A DNA stretch of 23,858 nt from 1XD8-76 sp051880335 (GCA_051880335.1 JBJENT010000024.1:1-23858); one strand, 5' to 3'; shown: positions 14,473 through 23,800, counted from the stretch's first letter. Made by a program: numbers and translations. Notes: a model not told the origin generated them from the letters alone.

Positions 14473-16512
14473 ATGAAAATTGGAAAAGCCGATGCGGGTA
14501 TCGCACTGTATATCTTAGCTGCGTTCATCATGTTCATTGTCTCCATTCCTTCCTGGCTGCTGGATATTCTCCTTGCGTTTAACATCGGTGTGGCTTTTCT
14601 GATTCTGTTTACCGTCATGTTTTCCAAGGAAGTCCTGGATATGTCGTTTTTCCCGACCATGCTCCTGTTCACCACGATTTTCAGGATCGCACTGAATGTA
14701 TCTTCCACAAAGCTGATTCTGACCACCGGAAATCCGGGTAACGTGGTAACTACCTTTGGAGAATATGTGGGTGGCGGTGATCTGATCGTTGGTACGATTG
14801 TTTTCATTATTCTGATCCTGATTCAGTTTATGGTCATCAACAAAGGTTCGGAACGTGTAGCTGAAGTAACAGCCAGATTTACACTGGACGCCATGCCCGG
14901 TAAGCAGATGGCAATCGATGCAGATCTGAACACCGGTGCAATCAATGATGCACAGGCTAAGGCAAGACGTGAAAAGATCCAGCTGGAGTCCAGCTTCTTC
15001 GGCTCCATGGATGGTGCTGTTAAGTATGTAAAGGGAGATGCTATCGCCGGACTGATTATTACCTTTGTCAATCTGATCGGTGGTATGTCCATGGGTGTTT
15101 TAAGACAGGGTATGGACATTTCATCCGCCATGAGCAGATATACGATCCTTACCATAGGTGATGGTCTGGTATCCCAGATTCCATCCCTGCTGATCTCTCT
15201 GGCAACCGGTATTCTGGTAACGAAAGGTTCTAAGGATGCCGATTTCGGAAGTGCACTGATCGGACAGCTCTTTGGAATACCCAGGGCTCTTTATATTGTG
15301 GGAATCACCATCTGTATTCTGGGTCTTGTGACACCCCTTCAGGATATTATTTTTGTAGGTCTTGGTGTAATCTTCATTATATCAGGCAGGGTGGTTCAGG
15401 GAACCATTGAAACTGCCCGGATTGAAAATGAGGTAGACGCGGAAGAAGAAGTGGCGGAGGAGATCAGGCAGCCTGAGAATGTGAACTCCCTTCTTCAGGT
15501 GGATCCTATCGAACTGGAATTTGGGTATGGAATCATTCCCCTGGCAGATGTAAACCAGGGCGGCGACCTGCTTGACAGGGTGGTTATGATCCGAAGGCAG
15601 ATTGCGCTGGAACTGGGTACTGTAGTACCGATCATTCGTTTGAGGGATAATATCCAGCTGAACCCAAACCAGTATATTATTAAGATAAAAGGAATTCAGA
15701 TCAGTGAAGGAGAGATCCTGTTTGACCATTATATGGCCATGAATCCGGGATTTGTAGAGGAAGAGATTTCCGGCATCCCCACCTTTGAACCATCCTTTCA
15801 CCTGCCTGCCATCTGGATTACAGAATCCCAGAGAGAGAGGGCAGAAAGTCTGGGCTATACCGTAGTGGATCCACCGTCTATTATTGCAACACATTTGACG
15901 GAAATTATCCGGGAACATATTGCTGAACTTCTGACCAGACAGGATGTTCAGAATCTGATTAATAATGTAAAAGATAATAACCAGGCACTGGTAGAAGAAC
16001 TGGTTCCAAAGACTCTGGGACTTGGAGAAATTCAGAAGGTTTTACAGAATCTTTTGTCCGAAGGCATTTCCATCCGGGATTTGCTCACCATCCTGGAAAC
16101 CCTGGCGGATTATGCACCATCTACCAGAGATACAGATATTTTGACAGAATATGTACGACAGGCATTGAAAAGAGCGATTTCCAATAAGTTCTTTCCACAG
16201 AATGAAACCACCAGCGTGGTAACTCTGGATCCGAAAGTGGAGCAGGAGATTATGGCAAGTGTAAAGCAGACGGAAACGGGAGCTTATTTAACTCTGGATC
16301 CTGCCAGAACAAAGGCAATCATGAAGAGCGTGGAAACAGAGACCGGAAAGCTGGAAGAACTGGGAAAAAATCCAATTGTGATAACATCCCCGATTGTCAG
16401 GGTATATTTCAAAAAACTTACAGAAGATTATTTCAAAGATCTGATCGTTGTATCTTATAACGAAATAGAATCGAATGTTGAATTACAGTCAGTAGGAATG
16501 GTAACCGCATAA
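14473..16512 (+). CDS. flhA: Flagellar export platform protein FlhA
   Basis: 679 residues, close to the usual 680-700. A purine-rich site GGGGAGGAG lies just upstream of ATG 14473. Residues about 10-325 contain eight predicted membrane segments. The loop with the FHIPEP signature spans about 123-170 (NKGSERVAEVTARFTLDAMP, then KQMAIDADLNTGAI). The cytoplasmic part from about 340 on carries the conserved regions that bind chaperone-substrate complexes. FlhA forms a nine-member ring, couples ion flow to export and docks chaperones. The last base of the stop overlaps the ATG of flhF (TAATG). Confidence 0.96.
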   Translation: MKIGKADAGIALYILAAFIMFIVSIPSWLLDILLAFNIGVAFLILFTVMFSKEVLDMSFFPTMLLFTTIFRIALNVSSTKLILTTGNPGNVVTTFGEYVGGGDLIVGTIVFIILILIQFMVINKGSERVAEVTARFTLDAMPGKQMAIDADLNTGAINDAQAKARREKIQLESSFFGSMDGAVKYVKGDAIAGLIITFVNLIGGMSMGVLRQGMDISSAMSRYTILTIGDGLVSQIPSLLISLATGILVTKGSKDADFGSALIGQLFGIPRALYIVGITICILGLVTPLQDIIFVGLGVIFIISGRVVQGTIETARIENEVDAEEEVAEEIRQPENVNSLLQVDPIELEFGYGIIPLADVNQGGDLLDRVVMIRRQIALELGTVVPIIRLRDNIQLNPNQYIIKIKGIQISEGEILFDHYMAMNPGFVEEEISGIPTFEPSFHLPAIWITESQRERAESLGYTVVDPPSIIATHLTEIIREHIAELLTRQDVQNLINNVKDNNQALVEELVPKTLGLGEIQKVLQNLLSEGISIRDLLTILETLADYAPSTRDTDILTEYVRQALKRAISNKFFPQNETTSVVTLDPKVEQEIMASVKQTETGAYLTLDPARTKAIMKSVETETGKLEELGKNPIVITSPIVRVYFKKLTEDYFKDLIVVSYNEIESNVELQSVGMVTA

Positions 16513-17807
16513 TGATCATTAAAAAGTATGTAGGAAAAACGGAAGAGGAAGCATCTGCACAGGCAAAAGCGGAACTGGGTGAGAATGTTGTCATTATGAA
16601 CGTTCGTAATACCAGGAAAAAAGGATTTTTTCATTTTTTTAAAAAGCAGCAGGTTGAAGTAACCGTTGCTTTGGAAGAAGAAAATGAAAGATATCCTCAG
16701 GAGGCAGACAGACGGCAGGAAGAGGACATTAAGGAAACTTTCAGACAGGTAGCCCAGGCAGTGGGCGTATCGGTCAAAGAGGAAAACGGTCCTAAGACTT
16801 CGGAAAAATCTGTTCAGAATGATAAACTATCCGGAAATAAGACAGAATCTAAAACAGAACAGAACAACATTGCTTTGGAAGAAAAACTGGATACGATCCA
16901 CAATATGATCGAGAAGCAGTTCATACATCCGGAGAAAGAAGAAGAAAAAGACAAGAAGGATAAGAAAGAAAAGGAATCCACAAAGGAAGACAGCAAAGAA
17001 GAAAACAGCGAGATGCTTCGCTTTATGAAGCTTTTGTACAATACCATGCTGGATAATGAGGTAAACGAGAAGTATGCCAACCAGATCATTGATGAGATGG
17101 AAAAGAATGCCCTTCCCAATATGCCCTTTGATCATGCATTGGCCAATGTTTATCAGAAAATGATCTTAAAATTCGGAAAGGCAGATCCCATCAGTCCTTC
17201 CGAGCAGACTCCGAAGGTTGTCTTTTTCGTTGGCCCCACAGGAGTTGGAAAGACGACTACCATTGCTAAGATTGCATCCAAATTCAGTGTGGAAGAACAA
17301 AAGAAGGTTGCACTTCTGACTGCAGATACCTATCGTATCGCAGCAGCAGAACAGCTGCGGACCTATGCCAATATTCTGGAAGTGCCATTTCGTGTGATTT
17401 ATTCCGTAGATGAAATGGAATCAGCACTCCGGGATTTCAGGGGATTTGATTATGTACTGGTGGATACAGCAGGTCATTCCCACCATAATCAGACGCAGAA
17501 AGAAAATATGAATGCTTTCATACATTCGGTGGATGGACTGGTAGAAAAAGAAGTACATCTTGTATTAAGTGCAACGACAAAATACAGAGATCTTCTCAGC
17601 ATAGCAGATACTTATATGGGTATGACTGAATTTAAGATCATCTTTACCAAATTGGATGAGACTACCACACTGGGAAATCTCCTGAATTTGAAACTGTATA
17701 CAGGAGCCAGTCTTTCTTATATTACATGTGGTCAGAATGTACCAGACGATATTGAGATTTTTAATCCACAAAAGACAGTAAAACAGTTATTGGGTGGAAA
17801 GAATTAA
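16512..17807 (+). CDS. flhF: SRP-like GTPase FlhF
   Basis: 431 residues. The B domain is at 1-60 (MIIKKYVGKTEEEA to QVEVTVAL). A long low-complexity Lys/Glu linker covers about 60-165. An N domain with helices lies at about 165-230. The G domain follows: P-loop GPTGVGKT at 241-248, TADTYRIAAAEQLRTYA at 270-286, DTAGHSHHN at 318-326 and TKLDET at 379-384. FlhF and FlhG set number and place of flagella, and FlhF GTPase recruits early basal-body parts. The DTAG motif is followed by His where most SRP-family GTPases I know have Arg. It starts in the flhA stop (TAATG). flhG follows after 12 bases. Confidence 0.93.
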   Translation: MIIKKYVGKTEEEASAQAKAELGENVVIMNVRNTRKKGFFHFFKKQQVEVTVALEEENERYPQEADRRQEEDIKETFRQVAQAVGVSVKEENGPKTSEKSVQNDKLSGNKTESKTEQNNIALEEKLDTIHNMIEKQFIHPEKEEEKDKKDKKEKESTKEDSKEENSEMLRFMKLLYNTMLDNEVNEKYANQIIDEMEKNALPNMPFDHALANVYQKMILKFGKADPISPSEQTPKVVFFVGPTGVGKTTTIAKIASKFSVEEQKKVALLTADTYRIAAAEQLRTYANILEVPFRVIYSVDEMESALRDFRGFDYVLVDTAGHSHHNQTQKENMNAFIHSVDGLVEKEVHLVLSATTKYRDLLSIADTYMGMTEFKIIFTKLDETTTLGNLLNLKLYTGASLSYITCGQNVPDDIEIFNPQKTVKQLLGGKN

Positions 17808-17819
17808 GGAGAAGATCGA

Positions 17820-18704
17820 ATGGATCAGGCGGAACAGTTACGGAATATTATTAAGGCACAAAATTTGCCCAAAAGACCACTTGCCAGAGTGATAACCGTT
17901 ACCAGCGGAAAGGGTGGTGTTGGAAAATCCAATACTGCCATCAATCTTGCAATACAATTTCGGAAAATGGGTCAAAGAGTTATTATCCTGGATGCAGATT
18001 TTGGACTTGCCAATATTGAGATCATGTTTGGGGCAGTACCCAAACACAATTTGTGTGATCTGATTTATCAGGGAAAAAACATAAAAGAAATCATTACCTG
18101 GGGACCAATGGATGTGGGATTCATTTCCGGAGGCTCCGGTATTGCCGGGATGTCGAACTTAAGTCGGAACTATCTGACTTATATTATCCAGAACCTGGCA
18201 GAACTGGATGCAATCGCGGATATCATTATTATAGACACGGGCGCCGGTATTTCAGATGCGGTACTGGAGTTTCTGGTAGCCAGCGGAGAGATTATTCTGG
18301 TCACCACACCGGAACCCACTTCTATTACAGATTCCTATTCTCTGCTGAAGGCACTGAACCGGCATCACCGCTTTTCAAAGGAAAATTCAAAGATCAAGGT
18401 TATTGCCAACCGAGTGGATACGGAAGAAGAAGGAAAAAATCTTTATAATAAGCTCAATGCTGTGGTTTCCAGATATTTGAAACTGCCCATTGATTATCTG
18501 GGAGCAATCCCGCAGGATAATCAGTTGGCCAATGCAGTGATGCAGCAGACCCCGGTTTCCATGCAAAGTCCAACAGCCCGTTCTTCAGTGGCATATGAAC
18601 GGATTGCTGCGAGACTGATGAACAAAGAAGTGCAGAGTACCATACCAAGACGTGGAATGGCAGCGTTCTTTTCTCATATTGTGGCAGGAAAAAAGAATAG
18701 TTAA
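17820..18704 (+). CDS. flhG: MinD/ParA-like ATPase FlhG (YlxH)
   Basis: 294 residues, AAGGAGA upstream. The N-terminal DQAEQLR at 2-8 is the activating motif that stimulates FlhF GTPase. The deviant Walker A is KGGVGKSNTA at 31-40 with the signature Lys at 31. DADFGLANIE is at 58-67 (Walker A'), and IIDTGAGISD is in the Walker B region near 138-147. The C-terminal helix with basic and hydrophobic residues (RRGMAAFFSHIVAGKK) is a candidate membrane-targeting sequence. Known role: regulates flagellar number and position, binds FliM/FliY complexes and controls FlhF. Context directly after flhF agrees. Confidence 0.94.
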   Translation: MDQAEQLRNIIKAQNLPKRPLARVITVTSGKGGVGKSNTAINLAIQFRKMGQRVIILDADFGLANIEIMFGAVPKHNLCDLIYQGKNIKEIITWGPMDVGFISGGSGIAGMSNLSRNYLTYIIQNLAELDAIADIIIIDTGAGISDAVLEFLVASGEIILVTTPEPTSITDSYSLLKALNRHHRFSKENSKIKVIANRVDTEEEGKNLYNKLNAVVSRYLKLPIDYLGAIPQDNQLANAVMQQTPVSMQSPTARSSVAYERIAARLMNKEVQSTIPRRGMAAFFSHIVAGKKNS

Positions 18705-18737
18705 CATAGAGCATTCAAAAAGGTTAGGAGGAAAAAA

Positions 18738-19469
18738 ATGTTGACATCTATCATAGATGCGGGACAGGTTGTGGAAATTCAGTCTGTGAATAGAATCGCA
18801 GAGGAAAGTGAAGAAGAAAGAAAAAAAGTGTATCGCAGCAAGGTGTTTGATGTGCTTTCGGAAGATCAGTTGGAAATTCTGATGCCCATGGAAAAAACCA
18901 AATTGATACTCTTGCCTATTGAAGGGAATTTCAATCTCTGCTTTTACACAGAAAAAGGATTGTATCAGTGTTTTGCAAAAGTAATCGATCGTTATAAGAG
19001 TAATAACGTATATATTCTTGTTATGGAACTGACCAGCAATCTCCGGAAATATCAGCGAAGGGAATATTACCGCTTCAGCTGTGCACTGGAAATGCAGTCC
19101 AGAAAACTGGAACTGGAAGAAGTAATCGCAGTGGAGAAGAAAAAAGCTATGCTTGTGCCGGGACTTCCACTTAAGAGAAGTGTAATTGTGGACATCAGTG
19201 GCGGAGGTCTTCGGTTTATTGCCAACTATAAATATGAGCCGGAGTCTTTGATTTACTGTAATTACAAATTGCTGGTGAAAGGGCAGGAAAAAGAATACCA
19301 TCTTGTGGGAAAAGTCCTTTCTGTAAAGGAATTGGAAAACAGGCTGGGAACCTATGAACACCGTGTTCAGTATTTGAATATGGATATTGATGAACGGGAG
19401 GAAATCATCCGTTACATTTTCGAGGAAGAACGAAAACAAAGACATAAGGAAACCGGAACAAAAAGATGA
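18738..19469 (+). CDS. PilZ-domain c-di-GMP receptor, YcgR/MotI-like
   Basis: 243 residues, AGGAGG at 18726-18731. An N-terminal YcgR-N-like beta domain spans about 1-105. The PilZ domain runs from about 106-230, with the RxxxR motif R108..R112 (RREYYR) and DxSxxG at 152-157 (DISGGG), both needed for c-di-GMP binding in known members. The family is known from YcgR and Bacillus DgrA/MotI, which slow or unclutch the motor when c-di-GMP is high. The location between flhG and cheB in the fla operon is consistent with a motor brake, although its target here is inferred. It overlaps cheB by 4 bases (ATGA), so the two are probably coupled. Confidence 0.85.
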   Translation: MLTSIIDAGQVVEIQSVNRIAEESEEERKKVYRSKVFDVLSEDQLEILMPMEKTKLILLPIEGNFNLCFYTEKGLYQCFAKVIDRYKSNNVYILVMELTSNLRKYQRREYYRFSCALEMQSRKLELEEVIAVEKKKAMLVPGLPLKRSVIVDISGGGLRFIANYKYEPESLIYCNYKLLVKGQEKEYHLVGKVLSVKELENRLGTYEHRVQYLNMDIDEREEIIRYIFEEERKQRHKETGTKR

Positions 19470-20542
19470 AAAAAAATATATTACTTGTAGATGACTCTGC
19501 ACTTATGAGAAGAGTGCTGTGTGATATAATAAATCAGGATAGTAGATTCCAAGTGGTTGAAACAGCCATCAATGGGAAAGAAGCCTTAAATTTATTATTA
19601 AAAAATAAATACGATGCAGTGGTACTGGATGTTAATATGCCGGTTATGAACGGGCTTGAGCTGTTAAAGGAATTACAGAAGCTCAAGGTATCAGCTAAGA
19701 TTATGATGGCCAGTACCGATACCAGGGAAGGAGCCCAGACAACACTGGATGCACTGGAACTGGGGGCACTTGATTTTGTGCATAAACCAAACAGTGCCCT
19801 GGATTGTAAAAATGATACGTTTAAGGCCAGATTTCTGGATGTGCTGGATGCAGTGGCAAGCAGTAAAACGCCTGCCTTTGATAATTCTGCATTTGAACTG
19901 AGTAAGATCAAGAGTTCCAGGAAACTGGTAGAGATTGTGCAAAAGCATGCTACTTCCGTAAGGGGTAGTAAAGTGGTTGCCATTGCAAGTTCTACCGGGG
20001 GGCCAAAGGCTCTTCAGTCTGTTATACCAAGGCTACCTAAGAATTTAAACGCTCCGGTTGTACTGGTACAGCACATGCCGGCAGGGTTTACAAAATCCAT
20101 GGCAGACAGATTGGATACTTTAAGTGAAGTATCCGTGAAAGAAGCGGAAGAAGGAGATGTTCTGAAGGCCGGATGTGTATATGTGGCACGGGGCGGAAAA
20201 CATTTGAATGTTATTACAGAACGGGGCAGTAGCTTTATTCACTATTCTGATGAACCAAACCGGGAAGGTGTAAAGCCATGTGCGAATTATATGTACGAAA
20301 GCCTGGCAAAGAGTTCCTATGACCAGATTGTTTGTGTGGTCATGACCGGGATGGGGGCTGATGGAACCGTTGGAGTCACAAATCTGAAAAAAGATAAAAA
20401 AATTCACGTTATTGCGCAACAGGAAGACTCATGTGCAGTGTATGGAATGCCTAAAAATATCGTAAAGGCCGGTCTGGCAGATCAGATTGTAGATCTGGAT
20501 GACATTGCACAGGAGATCATCATGAATGTGGGGGTAAAGTAA
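19466..20542 (+). CDS. cheB: Receptor methylesterase/deamidase CheB
   Basis: 358 residues. The receiver domain at 1-125 has D9/D10 and phospho-acceptor D55 (VVLDVNMPVMNG) and K107 (HKPNS). A linker covers about 126-165. The methylesterase domain runs from about 168-355 with catalytic S176 (SSTGGPKA), H203 (QHMP) and D299 (MTGMGADG). CheB removes methyl groups from chemoreceptors, activated by CheA phosphorylation, to reset adaptation. The start overlaps the PilZ gene by ATGA, and cheA starts 1 base after the stop. No cheR is visible in the window. Confidence 0.95.
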   Translation: MKKNILLVDDSALMRRVLCDIINQDSRFQVVETAINGKEALNLLLKNKYDAVVLDVNMPVMNGLELLKELQKLKVSAKIMMASTDTREGAQTTLDALELGALDFVHKPNSALDCKNDTFKARFLDVLDAVASSKTPAFDNSAFELSKIKSSRKLVEIVQKHATSVRGSKVVAIASSTGGPKALQSVIPRLPKNLNAPVVLVQHMPAGFTKSMADRLDTLSEVSVKEAEEGDVLKAGCVYVARGGKHLNVITERGSSFIHYSDEPNREGVKPCANYMYESLAKSSYDQIVCVVMTGMGADGTVGVTNLKKDKKIHVIAQQEDSCAVYGMPKNIVKAGLADQIVDLDDIAQEIIMNVGVK

Positions 20543-20543
20543 G

Positions 20544-22652
20544 ATGGATGTAAGTCAATATCTGGAGATATTCCTGGATGAAACAAGAGAACATTTACAG
20601 AATTTGAACACAGAAATTCTGAATCTGGAGCAGGAGCCTGAAAACATGAATACCATCAATGAAATTTTCAGGGCTGCACATTCCTTGAAGGGTATGGCCG
20701 GAACCATGGGCTATAAGAGAATGCAGACTCTGACTCATGATATGGAGAATGTTTTCTCAGAGGTAAGAAACGGAACCATTAAGATCAAAGAAAATATGAT
20801 TGATATTCTGTTCCAGTGTCTGGATGCTTTGGAGGAATATACTTCCAATATTCAGGAGACTGCTGACGAAGGCACCAATGATAATGAAGCATTGATCAAA
20901 CTTCTCAATGACTGCTTAAAGGGTGAAAATGCAGAAACACCGCAGGAAGAGGCTGCTGCCGAAGAAAAACCTGCAGCACAGGAAGCATCTGCTACCCAGG
21001 ATGGCGGAAAGTGGAGTGAGATCGAACTGGATGCTTCGGAAAAGGCAGTACTGCGGGAAGCAGCCAAACAGGGAAAGAATGTGTATGGTATTACAGTGAC
21101 CGTTCAGGAATCCTGTATCTTAAAAGCAGCCAGAGCTTTTCTGGTGTTTAAAGCTGTGGAAGAGTATGGAGAGATCCTGGTGTCCAGTCCATCTGCGCAG
21201 GATATAGAAGATGAAAAGTTTGATCTGCAGTTTACGATTGTTGTGATTGCAGATGGTACGATTGATAAAATAATTGCTGCTATCAAAAATGTTTCCGAGA
21301 TTGAAAATGCGGAAGGCGGCACTCTTGTAATAGAAGAAGAGAAAGAAGAAGCTGTCCAGCCGGTAAAAGAGGAAAGCAAAGAAGAAAAATTAAGCGCAGC
21401 TTCCACTCCGGCAGTAAAAGAGGAAACCAAGACGGAAGATGCAAAAGAAACTGCTCCTGAGAAAAATGCAGAAAAGAAGACTCCGGCAGCAAAACCGGTT
21501 GTGAACAGAACGGTACGTGTAGATATTGAAAAACTGGATGTGCTGATGAATCTTGTCAGTGAGCTTATTATTGCAAAGAACTCCCTGGTATCCGCATCTG
21601 CTCAGGGAACCGGAAGCAGTGTGGCTTTTGACGAGCAGATTGAATATCTGGAAAGCGTAACTACCAACCTTCACGAATCTGTTATGAAGGTTCGAATGGT
21701 TCCTATTGAAAGCGTTGTGAATAAATTCCCACGAATGATCAGGGATCTTTCCAAGAAACTGAATAAGCAGATGGAATTACATATGTCTGGTGAAGAAACA
21801 GAACTGGATCGTACCGTGGTAGATGAAATCGGTGATCCTTTGATGCACCTGCTGCGTAATGCTGCCGATCATGGTCTGGAAAGTGCAGAAGTTCGTAAGG
21901 AAAGAGGAAAACCGGAAGTGGGTTCCATTTTCCTGGATGCTTATCAGGATGGCAACAATGTAGTGATCGAAGTCAGAGATGATGGTAACGGTATTGATGT
22001 AGAAGCTGTAAAAAACAAAGCCATTGATCGCGGTACAATTACAGCAGAACAGGCAGAAAATATGACAGACAAGGAAATTGTGGATCTTTTATTCCTGCCC
22101 AGTTTCTCTACAGCCAAGGTAGTGTCTGATGTATCCGGCAGAGGTGTTGGTCTGGACGTTGTAAAATCCAAGATTGAAGCACTTAGTGGAGAAGTAGAAG
22201 TAAAGACAAAACTTGGCGTGGGTAGTACCTGGATTATCAGACTGCCACTTACACTTGCTATCATTCAGGCTCTTATGGTAGTTGTAGGCGGAGAGAAATA
22301 TGCCATTTCTCTGGGCTCTGTAACAACCATAGAAGACATTGCTCCAACGGATATCAAACTGGTTCAATCCAAGGAAGTCATTCATATCAGAGATATGGTT
22401 ATCCCGATTATTCGGTTGAACGAAGTGCTGGACATTGAATCCACAAAGGGACCGGATGAAAATATGATTGTTGCCATTGTTAAGAAAGGTGATAAATATG
22501 CCGGTCTTGTGGTAGATGAGCTTATGGGACAGCAGGAAATCGTTATCAAGTCTCTTGGCAAGTACATCAAACAAAGTAAGATGATCAGTGGCGCAACCAT
22601 CCTTGGTGATGGTGAAGTAGCACTTATTCTGGATGCAAATGCACTGATTTAA
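20544..22652 (+). CDS. cheA: Chemotaxis histidine kinase CheA
   Basis: 702 residues. P1 Hpt domain at 1-130, with phospho-His H46 in RAAHSLKGMAGTMG. Acidic/Ala linker at 130-155. P2 domain at about 158-265, the CheY/CheB docking module. A low-complexity Glu/Lys/Ala linker at 265-320. P3 dimerisation helix pair at about 322-385 (LDVLMNLVSELIIAKN). P4 ATPase at about 386-570: N-box with N439 (DPLMHLLRNAADHGLE), G1 box DDGNGI (479-484) and G2 GRGVGL (532-537). P5 CheW-like domain at about 572-702. It phosphorylates CheY and CheB in response to receptors. A GGGGGT site lies in the end of cheB, and cheW follows with AAGGAGG overlapping the cheA stop. Confidence 0.97.
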   Translation: MDVSQYLEIFLDETREHLQNLNTEILNLEQEPENMNTINEIFRAAHSLKGMAGTMGYKRMQTLTHDMENVFSEVRNGTIKIKENMIDILFQCLDALEEYTSNIQETADEGTNDNEALIKLLNDCLKGENAETPQEEAAAEEKPAAQEASATQDGGKWSEIELDASEKAVLREAAKQGKNVYGITVTVQESCILKAARAFLVFKAVEEYGEILVSSPSAQDIEDEKFDLQFTIVVIADGTIDKIIAAIKNVSEIENAEGGTLVIEEEKEEAVQPVKEESKEEKLSAASTPAVKEETKTEDAKETAPEKNAEKKTPAAKPVVNRTVRVDIEKLDVLMNLVSELIIAKNSLVSASAQGTGSSVAFDEQIEYLESVTTNLHESVMKVRMVPIESVVNKFPRMIRDLSKKLNKQMELHMSGEETELDRTVVDEIGDPLMHLLRNAADHGLESAEVRKERGKPEVGSIFLDAYQDGNNVVIEVRDDGNGIDVEAVKNKAIDRGTITAEQAENMTDKEIVDLLFLPSFSTAKVVSDVSGRGVGLDVVKSKIEALSGEVEVKTKLGVGSTWIIRLPLTLAIIQALMVVVGGEKYAISLGSVTTIEDIAPTDIKLVQSKEVIHIRDMVIPIIRLNEVLDIESTKGPDENMIVAIVKKGDKYAGLVVDELMGQQEIVIKSLGKYIKQSKMISGATILGDGEVALILDANALI

Positions 22653-22662
22653 GGAGGGTATC

Positions 22663-23109
22663 ATGGCAGAGATTAAAGTAGCAGGAAATGAAACCATACA
22701 GTATGTTGTGATCCAGATGGGAAATGAACAGTATGGTATAGATATTAAATATATTGACAATATTGTCCGTGTACAGCATGCGACAAGAGTGCCTAAAGTG
22801 GCTCCGTATATAAGAGGGGTTATCAACCTTCGTGGTGAAGTGATTCCAATCATGAACCTGCGTAAAAAAATGGATCTTCCGGAGGTGGAAGATACCAAGA
22901 ACACGCGTATTATTATTGTAAAGCTGGAACAGCTTGGCGTGATTGGACTTATTGTAGATGAGATTAAGGAAGTAGTCACATTGTCCGTGGATGAGATTGA
23001 AAAGGTTGCTTATGATAAGGATGATAAAAACATTTTTCTGATGGGTGTCGGAAAGCATGAAGGAAATCTCATTTCACTGCTTGATCTGAATGCAGTAGTA
23101 GCTGAATAA
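22663..23109 (+). CDS. cheW: Chemotaxis coupling protein CheW
   Basis: 148 residues, a single CheW-like domain matching the family length. Conserved points are VIQMGNEQYGIDIKYI near 17-32, RVPKVAPYIRGVINLRG (43-59), then PIMNLRKK, and VDEIKEVVTL near 103-112. AAGGAGG at 22651-22657 is 5 bases before the ATG and includes the cheA stop codon bases, so translation is coupled to cheA. CheW bridges chemoreceptors and the CheA P5 domain. A 13-bp hairpin follows 10 bases after the stop. Confidence 0.95.
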   Translation: MAEIKVAGNETIQYVVIQMGNEQYGIDIKYIDNIVRVQHATRVPKVAPYIRGVINLRGEVIPIMNLRKKMDLPEVEDTKNTRIIIVKLEQLGVIGLIVDEIKEVVTLSVDEIEKVAYDKDDKNIFLMGVGKHEGNLISLLDLNAVVAE

Positions 23110-23119
23110 CAAAAGAATC

Positions 23120-23150
23120 CAGCCTGCTATAAAGGGATTATAGCAGGCTG
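23120..23150 (+). other. Perfect 13-bp hairpin between cheW and cheC, no T-run
   Basis: CAGCCTGCTATAA (23120-23132), loop AGGGA, and TTATAGCAGGCTG (23138-23150) form a perfect 13-base-pair stem. It is followed by TCATGGAATAAGGAG, which has no T-run, so a standard intrinsic terminator is not supported on the + strand. It may act as an mRNA stability or processing element that separates cheW from cheC, or as a protein-binding inverted repeat. Confidence 0.6.
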
Positions 23151-23173
23151 TCATGGAATAAGGAGAGATGGTA

Positions 23174-23800
23174 GTGGCAAGTTATGATTTAGACAACATA
23201 ACAAGTATGGAACTGGATGTACTCAGGGAAATCGGTAATATTGGTGCAGGAAATGCAACAACTGCATTGGCGCAGATGTTGCAGCGAAAAATAGATATGT
23301 CAGTTCCGACTGCTGAATTGTTGGAGTTTAAAAATCTGGGAGAAACTATTGGCGGTGAAGAAACCGTTATGGCAGGAGTGTACATGACTGTTAATGGTGA
23401 TATTACCGGCAGTATGATGTTTTTATTAAAGAAAGAGTCTGCCAGACGTCTTGTAAACCAGTTACTGTTTCGCTCTAATGAAGATATAGATCCGGATGCA
23501 GACTTTGATGAAATGGAAATGTCTGCCATGAAAGAAATTGGCAATATTATGACAGGTTCCTATTTGAATTCCATGTCTGACCTGACAAGATTAAAAATTT
23601 ATCCATCTGTTCCCGACATAACCATTGATATGGCAGGTGCCATTTTAAGTGTGCCGGCAATTGAGTTTGGAGTTTTAGGGGATCGTATTCTTATGATTCA
23701 GACAAGATTCTTTGACGAAATAGAAATCGATGGCTATTTTATTTTGGTGCCGGATATTGATTCCTATCATAAAATTTTAGAAGCTTTGGGGATGGCATAG
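23174..23800 (+). CDS. cheC: CheY-P phosphatase CheC
   Basis: 208 residues from GTG 23174. AAGGAG at 23160-23165 is 8 bases before this GTG but only 2 from an in-frame ATG at 23168, which would add two residues, so GTG is preferred. Two CheC phosphatase motifs are visible: E19..N22 in LREIGNIGAGNATTALAQ, and E121..N124 in MKEIGNIMTGSYLNSM. There is no SpoA domain, which separates it from FliY. Known role: dephosphorylates CheY-P and is stimulated and regulated by CheD, linking adaptation to receptors. cheD begins 4 bases after the stop. Confidence 0.93.
   Translation: MASYDLDNITSMELDVLREIGNIGAGNATTALAQMLQRKIDMSVPTAELLEFKNLGETIGGEETVMAGVYMTVNGDITGSMMFLLKKESARRLVNQLLFRSNEDIDPDADFDEMEMSAMKEIGNIMTGSYLNSMSDLTRLKIYPSVPDITIDMAGAILSVPAIEFGVLGDRILMIQTRFFDEIEIDGYFILVPDIDSYHKILEALGMA

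Noticed and set aside
18585..19502. Long - strand open frame (about 305 codons) opposite the PilZ gene
   Set aside because: Phe/His/Leu-rich product without domain pattern, antisense to a gene with clear PilZ motifs and a strong ribosome site.
22089..22979. Long - strand open frame (about 296 codons) opposite cheA/cheW
   Set aside because: It lies fully antisense to two certain genes, has no ribosome site or recognisable domain, and its composition (Ile/Ser/Thr/Phe-rich) is what the reverse of well-conserved coding sequence gives.
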